Origin: Quadrisphaera granulorum
GTDB taxonomy: Bacteria > Actinomycetota > Actinomycetes > Actinomycetales > Quadrisphaeraceae
Reading direction: 5' to 3'
Length of the DNA: 64,000 nucleotides
NCBI RefSeq assembly: GCF_003149145.1
Contig: NZ_QGDQ01000002.1
Location: 223,180-287,179 of the forward strand
In this document: positions 41,467-53,398 of the stretch, piece by piece
Layout: each line of letters begins with the position of its first letter
How positions within the stretch are numbered: position 1 is the stretch's first letter
The notes under the pieces: generated by a model
Database searches by the model: none
Seen by the model: the letters and a program-made list of their open reading frames with translations, nothing else
Told to the model about the DNA's origin: nothing
Program-made: the position numbers and the translations under genes

Positions 41467-41651
41467 CGACTGTTCGTACCCGGCGGCATGTGGTGCCTCG
41501 TCTGGTTGCGTCGTCGTCGTGGTGGAGGACTGGTGGGCAGGCTCGCGTCCGGTGGGCAGCCACAGGTCCGCTTCCCGGCGCGGAGGCGGACGTCAACGTG
41601 CCCACCGGACCTGAGGCTCCCCAGTTGAGACCGGGACGGCAGGGTGGCTGT

Positions 41652-42344
41652 GTGCAGGAAGGCCGGCGAGAGCTTGACGACGACGGCGACCGCGCCCGTG
41701 TGGTCGGGGTGGGGCCCTGGGCCGACGAGCACGTCGAGCCACCCCCGGACGACCCACGACTCGACCCCGAGCTGCTGCGCGAGGGTGACCGGCGCAACGT
41801 CGTCGACAGGTACCGCTACTGGAGCGAGGCGGCCATCCGGGTCGACCTCGCCGAGCGCCGGGCGCGCGACTGGCCGGGCGCGGAGCTCCACGTGGCCGTG
41901 GAGGGTTTCCAGCACGACATGAACGTCGGTTCGGTGGCCCGCACCGCCAACGCCGCGGGGGCGGCCGGCTTCCACGTGGTGGCCGACCGCCGCTGGAATC
42001 GCCGCGGCGCGATGGCCACCGACAGGTACCTGTCGGTGCACCACCATGCCAGTGCCACGGAGCTCCTCGCGTGGGCGCGCGAGCGTGACCTCGTCGTCGT
42101 CGGGCTCGACAACGCCCCCGGGGCGGTGCCTCTGGAGACCAGCGACCTCCCCGCCCGCTGCATGCTCGTCATCGGTTCGGAGGGGCCGGGCCTTTCCGAG
42201 GACGTGCTGAGCGCCAGCGCTCTGCTCGTGGAGATCGCGCAGTTCGGCTCCACCCGGTCGATGAACGCCGGAGCGGCGGCCGCGGTGGCCGTCCACGCGT
42301 GGCTGCGCCGGCACGCGTTCGGGCAGGTGCCACCGCGCGGCTGA
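41652..42344 (+). CDS. TrmH/SpoU-family RNA methyltransferase
   Basis: A 230-aa SPOUT methyltransferase. The three knot motifs are present: motif 1 HDMNVGSVARTANAAGAAGF, motif 2 ARCMLVIGSEGPGLSEDV, motif 3 QFGSTRSMNAGAAAAVAVHA. They bind S-adenosylmethionine for 2'-O-ribose methylation of tRNA or rRNA; the target cannot be told. The first 60 residues are acidic and variable. GTG 41652 is preceded at six bases by CAGGGT, a near -10. Its place next to fba and DUF3151 is common in actinobacteria. Confidence 0.88.
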   Translation: MQEGRRELDDDGDRARVVGVGPWADEHVEPPPDDPRLDPELLREGDRRNVVDRYRYWSEAAIRVDLAERRARDWPGAELHVAVEGFQHDMNVGSVARTANAAGAAGFHVVADRRWNRRGAMATDRYLSVHHHASATELLAWARERDLVVVGLDNAPGAVPLETSDLPARCMLVIGSEGPGLSEDVLSASALLVEIAQFGSTRSMNAGAAAAVAVHAWLRRHAFGQVPPRG

Positions 42345-42443
42345 GCGCTGCCCGCAGCGGGGAGGGCAAGGTACGTGGTGTCCGGCGTGCTCGGAGCCGG
42401 TGGGAGGATCTGCGGCGAAGCTCACACGAGGAGGGACCCACGC

Positions 42444-43472
<1,029 letters not shown>

Positions 43473-43488
43473 CGCACCCCGGCAGACG

Positions 43489-43522
43489 ACGAAGGCCCCC
43501 GGCTCCGGCCGGGGGCCTTCGT
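43489..43522. terminator. Terminator after fba
   Basis: A 15-bp perfect stem (ACGAAGGCCCCCGGC / GCCGGGGGCCTTCGT) with a TCCG loop, 16 bases after the fba stop and 11 bases before the stop of the convergent STAS gene. It is very similar to the hairpin at 5501-5536. Confidence 0.92.
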
Positions 43523-43532
43523 GCTGTGGGAC

Positions 43533-43970
43533 TCAGGCGACGAGCCCGCCGCCCGGTCCGCCGGGGTGGTCATCGCCACCGTCGCTGCCGTCGTCGCTGC
43601 CGTCGGGCAGCGTGTGGTCGATCCCGGGGTCGTCCTCAACCACCGTGAGGACCTGGCTGATGCTCGTCACCTGGATGAGGAAGCGGACCAGGTCGGGCGG
43701 CCGGATGAGCACGAGCTTGGAGGGACTGCGGGAGGCCAGGCGCGCGAGGAAGGCGACGCCGGTGGAATCCATGAACGTCACGTTGCGGACGTCGACCTCC
43801 ACGGGGAGTCCCGAAGCCTCCACGTCGGCGGAGGCCTCCAGGAGGTCGTGGCCGAGCTCGGCGTCGACCTCGCCGGTCAGCACCACCCGAGCCTTGCGGC
43901 TGCCGAGGATGACGTGGACGGAGCCTGGTTCGCCGCCATCCAGTCCCTGCTCCGGACCTGCCACCCGCAC
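43533..43970 (-). CDS. STAS-domain anti-sigma-factor antagonist-like protein (1)
   Basis: A 145-aa protein. The STAS domain covers residues 15-112, with [20 protein letters not shown] and the switch segment [19 protein letters not shown]; the Ser in DSTG is the usual phosphorylation site of SpoIIAA-like antagonists. A His/Asp/Gly-rich tail ([20 protein letters not shown]) could bind metal or be disordered. GTG 43970 is the start. No anti-sigma kinase or sigma-B-type factor adjoins. It is 155 bases behind another STAS gene on the same strand. Confidence 0.85.
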   Translation of the reverse strand: MRVAGPEQGLDGGEPGSVHVILGSRKARVVLTGEVDAELGHDLLEASADVEASGLPVEVDVRNVTFMDSTGVAFLARLASRSPSKLVLIRPPDLVRFLIQVTSISQVLTVVEDDPGIDHTLPDGSDDGSDGGDDHPGGPGGGLVA

Positions 43971-44125
43971 CTCACCCTCACTGCATGGTCACCGCTCCCC
44001 ACCGGCGGCGGCCGCTGGGCCCGCTGCTGGAGCTCCCACGGCTCCACGGACGATACGGGGTCTTGGCCCTGTCACGGCAGCGGCCTTCCCCAGGAGTCGT
44101 CCGGCGGCCCACTCCGAGGGGGCCC

Positions 44126-44527
44126 TCAGGCCGACGGGCTACGCCAGGGCCCCGGGCCCGCGGACGGCGCGCAGCGGTGCGCGACGTCGACGTCGTAGGC
44201 GTCCAGTGCGCCGCACAGCTCCAGCACGAAGCTGACGCGCTCGTCGGCTCCCCGCAGCACCGCACGCGCGCCGGCGCGTTTGGCCGTCTCGGCGAGAACG
44301 ATGAGGAACGCCGCTCCGGCGGAGTCGACGAATGCCACGGAGCACAGGTCGACGACGACCTCCTCCACGTCCGCCTTGCTGGCGCGGGCGGTGAGTTCGG
44401 GGAAGCGTGCCCGCTCAGCGAGGTCGAGGTCGCCCTCGGCGCTGACGGTCAGCGTCGCCCCCGAGACGCTGGCCTCGATCACAGCTCGATCACGGACAGC
44501 GACGGTAGCCGACCGCTCCGCAGTCAT
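44126..44527 (-). CDS. STAS-domain anti-sigma-factor antagonist-like protein (2)
   Basis: A 133-aa STAS protein from ATG 44527, with AGGACGAGG upstream. It shows ATLTVSAEGDLDLAERARFP and the switch LCSVAFVDSAGAAFLIVLAE, where the Ser in DSAG would be the phospho-acceptor. The C-terminal 20 residues are Pro/Ser-rich. The sequence is clearly diverged from the first STAS protein (DSAG versus DSTG), so the pair likely answers to different partners. Both partner kinases must be encoded elsewhere. It is divergent from the DUF3151 gene. Confidence 0.85.
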   Translation of the reverse strand: MTAERSATVAVRDRAVIEASVSGATLTVSAEGDLDLAERARFPELTARASKADVEEVVVDLCSVAFVDSAGAAFLIVLAETAKRAGARAVLRGADERVSFVLELCGALDAYDVDVAHRCAPSAGPGPWRSPSA

Positions 44528-44574
44528 GCGCGCCTCGTCCTGCCGGTTGATCCGGACGGCGGCAGGATGCAGCC

Positions 44575-45048
44575 ATGTCTTCCCCGATGTCCCTGCCGAC
44601 GCCCGGAGCCCCCGGGAGCCACGGTGGAGCCGTGCCGGGTCCGCCTCCCACGCTTCTGCCCGAGGACGGGCCGGAGGCCGTGGCAGCCGCCCTGCTGCGT
44701 GACGAGGTCGACCCCGCCGACGTGGCCGCGGCGCATCCCGCCGCGAGCCTGGCCTGGTCCGTGCTGGCCACCCGCGCCTACGCCGCGGGACACGTCGTCG
44801 AGGCCTACGCCTACGCGCGCACCGGCTACCACCGTGGGCTGGACGCCTTGCGACGCGCTGGCTGGCGCGGCGCGGGGCCGGTGCCGTGGCACCACGAGGC
44901 CAACCGCGGGTTCTTGAGGTCGCTCGCCGTCCTGGGCCGCGCCGCCGGTGCCATCGGGGAGGTGGACGAGGCGGAGCGCTGCGCCCAGTTCCTTGCCGCG
45001 TGCGACCCCGACGCCGTGGATCGGCTCGGCGGAGACCTCCGGGCATGA
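44575..45048 (+). CDS. DUF3151-family protein
   Basis: A 157-aa protein. After a Pro/Gly-rich start it has HPAASLAWSVLATRAYAAGH, VVEAYAYARTGYHRGLDALR, RRAGWRGAGPVPWHHEANRG and FLRSLAVLGRAAGAIGEVDE, all helix-rich and strongly conserved in actinobacterial DUF3151 proteins. Its usual neighbourhood, fba on one side and purA on the other, is preserved here. Function unknown; TPR-like helices suggest binding. Its stop overlaps the FAD gene by ATGA. Confidence 0.88.
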   Translation: MSSPMSLPTPGAPGSHGGAVPGPPPTLLPEDGPEAVAAALLRDEVDPADVAAAHPAASLAWSVLATRAYAAGHVVEAYAYARTGYHRGLDALRRAGWRGAGPVPWHHEANRGFLRSLAVLGRAAGAIGEVDEAERCAQFLAACDPDAVDRLGGDLRA

Positions 45049-46091
45049 GCACCCGGGCCGGCGGCCCCGCGGGCCGCCGCAGCGCCGTCGTGGTGGGCGC
45101 AGGGATCTCCGGCGTTGCCTGCGCGCAGGCCCTGTCCGCGGGAGGGGTCGACGTCCGCGTCATCGACCGCGGCCGCCGCCTCGGGGGTCGCCTGGGTGTG
45201 CGGCGGGTCGAGCTGGCCGACGGTTCCCACCACGTCGTCGACACCGGCGCCGCGTACTTCACGGTCTCCGACGAGGGGTTCGCGGCGCTGGTGTCCGCCT
45301 GGAGCACCGACGGCCTGGCCCACCCCTGGACGGACACCTTCAGCCTCCTCGGCCCCGAGAAGCCGCCCGGATCGACCACCGGCCCGCAGCGGTGGAGCGC
45401 GCCGGGCGGTCTGCGCTCCCTGGTCGACCACCTCGCCACCGGGCTGGAGGTCACCACCGGCCGGGCCGTCCGCTCGGTGGGCGTGGCCGACGGCCTGCCC
45501 GCCGTCGACGGCGACGGCGTCGACGCCGTCGTCCTGGCCATGCCCGACCCGCAGGCGGGGCGCATCCTCGACGTCGAGGCCTCCCTCGGCCTGGCGTCGG
45601 CCCGGCGCGTGCTCGCGCGCCCGTGGGACCCGGTGACCACCGTGTACGCCACGTGGGACCACTCTTGGTGGCCGGCGCTGGACGCGGGCTTCGTCGCCGA
45701 CGACCACCTCGTGTCCCTGGTGGCCGACGACGGCGCCCGCCGCGGCGACGGCGCCCCGGTGCTCGTGGCCCACACGACACCCGCGGCCGCGCGCCAGGCA
45801 CTGGGAGACCCCGAGTCGCTCGTCGAGCCCGTGCTCGCGCGGCTGCCGCACCTGCTCGGCGTCGACCCGGCAGCAGTGCCGGCGCCGCGCTCCGCGGCAG
45901 TGCACCGGTGGTCCTACGCGGCGCCCACCGAGGTGCACGACGCCGCGTACCTGCTGACGGCCGTCGCCGGGGGGCTGCTCGGCGTCTGCGGAGACTCCTG
46001 GGCTGCCACCCCCAGCGGCAAGCCCCGGATCGAGCAGGCCTGGCGCTCGGGTCGCGACCTCGGGCGGGAGCTCGCCGAGCGCCTCGCCTGA
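45045..46091 (+). CDS. FAD-dependent oxidoreductase (amine-oxidase-like, renalase type)
   Basis: A 348-aa flavoprotein. The dinucleotide-binding loop VVVGAGISGVACAQALSAGG begins near residue 15 and is followed by RRLGGRLGVRR and VDTGAAYFTVSD. The C-terminal FAD contact is GGLLGVCGDSWAATPSGKPR, ending in EQAWRSGRDLGRELAERLA. These features fit the NAD(P)-binding amine oxidase/renalase-like group; the substrate is unknown. ATG 45045 overlaps the DUF3151 stop, implying joint translation. Confidence 0.85.
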   Translation: MSTRAGGPAGRRSAVVVGAGISGVACAQALSAGGVDVRVIDRGRRLGGRLGVRRVELADGSHHVVDTGAAYFTVSDEGFAALVSAWSTDGLAHPWTDTFSLLGPEKPPGSTTGPQRWSAPGGLRSLVDHLATGLEVTTGRAVRSVGVADGLPAVDGDGVDAVVLAMPDPQAGRILDVEASLGLASARRVLARPWDPVTTVYATWDHSWWPALDAGFVADDHLVSLVADDGARRGDGAPVLVAHTTPAAARQALGDPESLVEPVLARLPHLLGVDPAAVPAPRSAAVHRWSYAAPTEVHDAAYLLTAVAGGLLGVCGDSWAATPSGKPRIEQAWRSGRDLGRELAERLA

Positions 46092-46120
46092 TCGGCCGTC
46101 CTCGCCGCTCACGCCCGTTC

Positions 46121-48489
<2,369 letters not shown>

Positions 48490-48495
48490 CCCCCG

Positions 48496-49911
48496 ATGCC
48501 GAGCACCGCCGTTCCGACGACCTCACCGACGACGAGCGTGGTGCCGCCGCCGCGCCCGGTCGACGCCGCCGCCGTCGCCCGCACCCGCGAGCTCGACAGC
48601 GCTCACGTCTTCCACTCGTGGTCGGCGCAGAAGCTCATCTCGCCGATGGTGGTCACCGGAGCCGAGGGCTCCTGGGTGTACGACGCCGAGGGACGGCCCC
48701 TGCTCGACTTCTCCAGCCAGCTGGTCTTCACCAACATCGGGCACGGCCACCCCAAGGTGGTCGCGGCGATCGGCGAGCAGGCCGCCAAGCTCGCGACGGT
48801 GGCCCCGCAGCACGCCGTCGACGTGCGCGGTGAGGCCGCCCGCCTCATCACCTCGCACCTTCCGGGGAGCCGCCTCAACAAGGTGTTCTTCACCACCGGT
48901 GGTGCCGAGGCGAACGAGAACGCGGTGCGCGCGGCCCGGCAGCACACCGGCCGCCGCAAGGTGCTGGCCCGCTACCGCAGCTACCACGGCAACACCCAGA
49001 CGGCGATCCACCTGACCGGAGACCCGCGCCGCTGGGCCAACGACTCCGGCGCCGAGGGCATCGTCCACTTCTTCGGGCCGTACCTGTATCGCTCGGTGTT
49101 CCACTCCAGCACCGAGGCCGAGGAGTGCCGGCGCGCACTGGAGCACCTCGAGCAGGTGATCACCCTGGAGGGCCCGAGCACCATCGCCGCGCTCGTCCTG
49201 GAGTCCGTGCCGGGTACCGCGGGGATCATGGTTCCGCCGCCCGGCTACCTCGCCGGCGTCCGCGAGATCACCCGCCGCCACGGCATCGTGCTCATCCTCG
49301 ACGAGGTCATGGCCGGGTTCGGGCGCACGGGCACGTGGTTCGGGTACGACGTCCACGGGGATGGGGAGCGCATCGACCCCGACATCGTGACCATCGCCAA
49401 GGGCGTCAACTCCGGCTACGTGCCGCTGGGTGGCGTCGTGCTCTCCGACGAGGTGGCCGCCACCTTCGACGAGCGCGCCTTCCCCGGGGGCCTGACCTAC
49501 TCCGGGCACCCGCTGGCGTGCGCCGCATCCGTCGCGACGCTGCGTGCCATGGAGGACGAGGGCGTCGTCGAGCACGCTCGCCACCTCGGCGAGGACATCA
49601 TCGGTCCGGCTCTGCGCGACATCGCCGCGCGCCACGCCGTCGTCGGCGAGGTCCGCGGCACAGGCGTGTTCTGGGCGGTGGAGCTGGTGAAGAGCCGCGA
49701 GACCCGCGAGCCGGTGGTGCCGGCGGGCGCCACCGGCGCCGCGAACGCGCCCATGGCGGCGTTCACCAAGGCGTGCCTGTCCCGCGGGCTGCTGCCCTTC
49801 GTCAACGGCAACCGCACCCACGTCGTGCCTCCCTGCACCGTCAGCGACGACGAGGCCCGCTGGGGCCTGGAGCAGCTCGACGCCGCCCTCGGAGAGGTGT
49901 TCAGCGCGTGA
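48496..49911 (+). CDS. Class III aminotransferase
   Basis: A 471-aa PLP enzyme of fold type I, subgroup II. It shows DFSSQLVFTNIGHGHPKVVA, FFTTGGAEANENAVRAARQH (phosphate site), YRSYHGNTQTAIHLTGD, VLILDEVMAGFGRTGTWFGY (cofactor Asp), IVTIAKGVNSGYVPLGGVVL with the Schiff-base Lys, and GLTYSGHPLACAASVATL. It resembles omega-amino acid (taurine/beta-alanine:pyruvate type) transaminases, but the donor is not decidable. It is tightly placed between purA (6 bases) and purD (GTGA overlap), so it is co-expressed with purine genes without an obvious pathway link. Confidence 0.9.
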   Translation: MPSTAVPTTSPTTSVVPPPRPVDAAAVARTRELDSAHVFHSWSAQKLISPMVVTGAEGSWVYDAEGRPLLDFSSQLVFTNIGHGHPKVVAAIGEQAAKLATVAPQHAVDVRGEAARLITSHLPGSRLNKVFFTTGGAEANENAVRAARQHTGRRKVLARYRSYHGNTQTAIHLTGDPRRWANDSGAEGIVHFFGPYLYRSVFHSSTEAEECRRALEHLEQVITLEGPSTIAALVLESVPGTAGIMVPPPGYLAGVREITRRHGIVLILDEVMAGFGRTGTWFGYDVHGDGERIDPDIVTIAKGVNSGYVPLGGVVLSDEVAATFDERAFPGGLTYSGHPLACAASVATLRAMEDEGVVEHARHLGEDIIGPALRDIAARHAVVGEVRGTGVFWAVELVKSRETREPVVPAGATGAANAPMAAFTKACLSRGLLPFVNGNRTHVVPPCTVSDDEARWGLEQLDAALGEVFSA

Positions 49912-51206
49912 AGGTCCTCGTCGTCGGCTCGGGCGCGCGCGAGCACGCTCTGGCGCGCTCGTTGGCCTCCGACGAGGCCGTGACCGCCGTGTGGGTCGCC
50001 CCCGGAAGCCCCGGCCCGGCTGCGGAGCCGGGGGTGCTGGGCTGTCTCCCCGTCGACCCGTGCGACGGTGACGCGGTCACCGCGCTGGCGCAGGAGCTGG
50101 GCGTCGACCTCGTCGTCGTCGGTCCCGAGGCTCCGCTGGTGGCGGGTGTGGCCGACGCCGTGCGCGCGGCGGGCATCGCGTGCTTCGGTCCCTCCGCCGA
50201 CGCCGCCGCGCTGGAGGGCAGCAAGGCCTTCGCCAAGCAGATCATGGCCGCCGCGAGCGTGCCTACCGCCATGGCGCGCGTGTGCGGAACCGTCGAGGAG
50301 GTCGCCGAGGCGCTCGACCTGTTCGGAGCCCCGCACGTCGTCAAGGACGACGGCCTCGCCGCGGGCAAGGGCGTCGTCGTGACGTCGTCCCGTGACGAGG
50401 CCCTCGAGCACGCCGCCGCCTGCCTGTCCCGGGAGGGTGCGCAGGTGGTCGTCGAGGAGTTCCTCGACGGCCCCGAGGTGTCGCTCTTCGTGCTCTCCGA
50501 CGGGACGTCGGTGGTGCCGCTGGCACCCGCACAGGACTTCAAGCGCGCCCTCGACGGCGACGAAGGGCCCAACACCGGAGGCATGGGCGCCTACTCGCCG
50601 CTGCCGTGGGCGCCGCCGGGCCTGGTCGACGAGGTGGTCGAGCGCGTCGCGCAGCCCGTCATCGACGAGATGCGCCGCCGCGGCACCCCGTTCGCCGGGG
50701 TCCTCTACTGCGGCCTGGCGCTGACGTCTCGCGGTGTGCGCGTGGTGGAGTTCAACGCCCGCTTCGGTGACCCCGAGACCCAGGTGGTGCTCGCGCGGCT
50801 GCGGACGCCGCTGGGGGCGCTGCTGCACGCGTGCGCCACGGGTCGGCTGGCGAGCCATCTGGCCGACGTGGGGTCGCTTCGCTGGTCGCGGGGTGCCGCC
50901 GTTGTTGTCGTCCTCGCGGCGCCGGGGTACCCGGCCTCGGCGAAGACCGGTGGTGCCCTCGCCGGCGCTGACGCCGGGGGCCTGCAGGAGCGGGCGTGGG
51001 TGCTGCACGCCGGGACGGCGCTGGACGCCTCCGGCGCACTGGTGTCCGCCGGCGGCCGCGTGCTGTCGGTGGTCGGCTCCGGTGACGACCTGGCCGCTGC
51101 CCGCGCCGCCGCCTACGAGCGGCTGGCCGGCATCTCGCTGGAGGGCGGCCAGTTCCGCAGCGACATCGCCCTGGCCGCCGCCGAGGGCACGCTCACCCTC
51201 ACCTGA
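49908..51206 (+). CDS. purD: Phosphoribosylamine--glycine ligase
   Basis: A 432-aa ATP-grasp ligase making GAR, the second step of purine synthesis. It shows KVLVVGSGAREHALARSLAS, LVVVGPEAPLVAGVADAVRA, FGAPHVVKDDGLAAGKGVVV, AQDFKRALDGDEGPNTGGMG (ATP and Mg site) and FAGVLYCGLALTSRGVRVVE, then FNARFGDPETQ. GTG 49908 overlaps the aminotransferase stop. Normal length. The 320-bp stretch after it contains inverted repeats and ends the co-directional unit. Confidence 0.97.
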   Translation: MKVLVVGSGAREHALARSLASDEAVTAVWVAPGSPGPAAEPGVLGCLPVDPCDGDAVTALAQELGVDLVVVGPEAPLVAGVADAVRAAGIACFGPSADAAALEGSKAFAKQIMAAASVPTAMARVCGTVEEVAEALDLFGAPHVVKDDGLAAGKGVVVTSSRDEALEHAAACLSREGAQVVVEEFLDGPEVSLFVLSDGTSVVPLAPAQDFKRALDGDEGPNTGGMGAYSPLPWAPPGLVDEVVERVAQPVIDEMRRRGTPFAGVLYCGLALTSRGVRVVEFNARFGDPETQVVLARLRTPLGALLHACATGRLASHLADVGSLRWSRGAAVVVVLAAPGYPASAKTGGALAGADAGGLQERAWVLHAGTALDASGALVSAGGRVLSVVGSGDDLAAARAAAYERLAGISLEGGQFRSDIALAAAEGTLTLT

Positions 51207-51527
51207 CCCCCGTCGCCGAGGCGATCAAGGAACTGAGCGCCACCACGCTGTGGCCGCGGTCGGGAGGCTTCCGACCATCAGAGATCACGCAGATCTTGGC
51301 GATCGATCGGCTCCTCAGTGCTCGCTGGGCGGACCGATCGCCAAGATCTGCACCGGGTTGCTGGGGTAAGTGCGCAGCTCACGCCCCTGTTGTGGCGTGA
51401 AAATCCTTGATCGTCACCGAGGGGGTTGGGGCGAGGAGTTCTCCGGCTGAATCGGCGCATCGTCGAGTGATCGTCGCGGATTCAGGGTGTGAATGGCCGC
51501 CTCGGGCGCGCGGGGTGATGATGCGCT
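51207..51527. other. 321-bp intergenic region with two inverted repeats
   Basis: No gene is supported. It holds a perfect 17-bp inverted repeat (51289-51305 with 51335-51351) and a second, 10-of-11-bp inverted repeat (CTGAATCGGCG at 51447-51457 with CGCGGATTCAG at 51475-51485). AT content is locally higher than in the genes. A promoter for the genes at 51528-54342 should lie in its right part. Confidence 0.6.
51289..51351. repeat. 17-bp inverted repeat with 29-bp spacer
   Basis: GCAGATCTTGGCGATCG at 51289-51305 and its perfect reverse complement at 51335-51351. The outer CAGATCT and GATCGATC make it rich in GATC. It may terminate purD transcripts or be a mobile palindromic repeat. Confidence 0.8.
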
Positions 51528-52349
51528 GTGGCCGCCAGCGCAGGCGAGGTCGAGCCTGTCGACCTGTCAGCGGACGACGACGCCTCCGACCCCCTCGATG
51601 ACTCCGGGCACCACGGGGCGTCGCGTCGTCGCCCACGAGGGAGCACGGCAGCAGTCGCGGGTGTGCTGCTGATCGCGGGACTCGTCGGCGTCGGCAGCTG
51701 GCAGCACCGTGGGGCCCTCGCCGAGCAGCAGGCCGCAGAGCGCACCGCCGTGCAGAGGCAGCGCCAGGACGACGACGGACCCCGCGCCACCGCCCTGGAG
51801 CAGCGCCTCGGGCTGGTGAAGTCTGCCCGGACGGCCGTCGACGACGCCGTCGTCGGGCTCGACGCCGACGGTACGGACGGCATTGACGGCACGGGCGGGC
51901 CGGTGTGGTGGCCCGCCGACCTCGGTGCCCGCGCCGCGTACGCCGACGAGCCGCTGGACCTTCAGGTGATGGGCGAGTGGCTCCAGGCGCCGGGCACTCC
52001 CGGCGTCCAGCGCATCGGCTTTCGCCTGGTCACGGGACTGCCCGCGGCCAGCGGGAGCACGCCGTGCCAGGTGCCGGTGGTGAGGATCACCGACTGGGGC
52101 TGGGTGCAGGGCGGCGACTCCGCGCTCGGCTGCCGCGTCATGGCTGCCGGGGTGCGCGGCACGGCGGTGCGGGAGGGCGACACCGGCGACGGCGACTCCG
52201 CCGTGCGCCTGCGTGAGGTCGTGCTGGTCAGCGAGGGGCGCGCCGCGTCGGTGGCCGTGTGGAGCACCGGCGGCGCCCCATTGCCGCTGGACGGGCCGGC
52301 GCTCGGCGCCGCTGCCGCCGCGCTGCTGGTGGCTGGACCCGAACCATGA
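51528..52349 (+). CDS. Single-pass membrane protein, unknown (first of a coupled pair)
   Basis: A 273-aa protein. An acidic/basic cytoplasmic part (1-42) precedes one membrane helix (STAAVAGVLLIAGLVGVGSW), a charged helical stalk (Gln/Arg-rich, 60-95), and an outside domain with WWPADLGARAAYADEPLDLQ. The two Cys, in STPCQVPVVRITDWGW and SALGCRVMAAGVRG, may pair. It starts at GTG 51528. The stop overlaps the next gene (ATGA), which has the same plan. No family is recognised. Its position between purD and purC and the coupling suggest co-expression with purC. Confidence 0.65.
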   Translation: MAASAGEVEPVDLSADDDASDPLDDSGHHGASRRRPRGSTAAVAGVLLIAGLVGVGSWQHRGALAEQQAAERTAVQRQRQDDDGPRATALEQRLGLVKSARTAVDDAVVGLDADGTDGIDGTGGPVWWPADLGARAAYADEPLDLQVMGEWLQAPGTPGVQRIGFRLVTGLPAASGSTPCQVPVVRITDWGWVQGGDSALGCRVMAAGVRGTAVREGDTGDGDSAVRLREVVLVSEGRAASVAVWSTGGAPLPLDGPALGAAAAALLVAGPEP

Positions 52350-53398
52350 CCGACGACTCGGTGGTGGAGCTCGACGACCAGGACGACGACGGCGACGCCG
52401 AGGTCCGCCCAGGCGACTCCGGGCGCGACCCCAGGCGACATCGCGGGCGCGTCGCCGTGGCGGGGGCAGTGCTCGCGGTCGCCGTCGTCGTCGTCCTGGT
52501 TCGCCACGAGGACCAGCGCGAGCAGCTGCGGGTCGCTGCGCTGGAGGTCGATCGGGCCGCCCGCGCCGCCGCGGAGGTCACCGTCTGGCAGGAGCAGCAG
52601 CGGCGCTCGCGGGAGCACCGCCTCCGCGAGGTCGAGGCACTGGCCCTGCTGCCGGAAGATTTGGCCTTCCAGCAGCGCCTCATGACCGCCGCGCTGGCCG
52701 GTGCCGCTCCGCGGCTGCCTGACCTCGACTGGTCGCGCGCCACGACGCGCACCGTCCGCACGACGGAGCAGCGCCTCGGTGACGGCTCCCCGCGGCTCCT
52801 CGACGCCGAGCGGACCGCGCGCCCCACCTCCGTTGACCGCGACGACGGGGACGGTGACGACGAAGAGGACGACGGCGACGGCGCCCTCCCGGTGCCCGCG
52901 GTGGCCGGGACACGTGTGGTGGGCCTGTCGGAGGGTGCCGGGGCGAGCGCCACCGTCGTCTGGCGTATCACCACGCCCCTCACCGCGCCCGCGGTCACCG
53001 ACCCGTGCGCGGTGCCGGGAGCGGTTCCGGTCCCCGCCGTCGACAGCGAGTCCGGTGATCCGCCCGAGTGCGCCCTCCGCACTGTCACGAGCCCCTCCGG
53101 CGAGGAACAGGTGGTGGCGCTGCGAACGTGGCAGGAGACGCTCGGTGGCCCCCACAGCCCGGGTTTCGGCGCACCGGTGCGGGTGATCACCGTGCACCAG
53201 GCGGTGCTGGTCGTCGAGCAGCGATGGACGTTTTCGGTGGCAGCGACGGCCGTCGGTGCGCCCGGTACCGCAGCCTCCGTGCCGCCCCTCAGCCTCGACC
53301 AGGCGTCACTGGCGGTGCGCTGGGCGGCGGATGAAGCCCGCGGACGGCCCACCCCCGCGCCGCTGCGCGGCACACCCCTGCCAGGGTTTGCGGGGTGA
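52346..53398 (+). CDS. Single-pass membrane protein, unknown (second of a coupled pair)
   Basis: A 350-aa protein with an Asp-rich cytoplasmic start (ELDDQDDDGDAEVRPGDSG), a membrane helix (VAVAGAVLAVAVVVVLVRHE), a coiled stalk of Arg/Glu (EQLRVAALEVDRAARAAAEV, EQQRRSREHRLREVEALALL), and a large outside domain. The domain has an acidic insert (DRDDGDGDDEEDDGDG) and two Cys (TDPCAVPGA, PPECALRTV). The architecture mirrors the preceding gene, so they may be diverged duplicates. ATG 52346 overlaps the upstream stop, and its own stop overlaps purC (GTGA). Function unknown. Confidence 0.65.
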   Translation: MTDDSVVELDDQDDDGDAEVRPGDSGRDPRRHRGRVAVAGAVLAVAVVVVLVRHEDQREQLRVAALEVDRAARAAAEVTVWQEQQRRSREHRLREVEALALLPEDLAFQQRLMTAALAGAAPRLPDLDWSRATTRTVRTTEQRLGDGSPRLLDAERTARPTSVDRDDGDGDDEEDDGDGALPVPAVAGTRVVGLSEGAGASATVVWRITTPLTAPAVTDPCAVPGAVPVPAVDSESGDPPECALRTVTSPSGEEQVVALRTWQETLGGPHSPGFGAPVRVITVHQAVLVVEQRWTFSVAATAVGAPGTAASVPPLSLDQASLAVRWAADEARGRPTPAPLRGTPLPGFAG

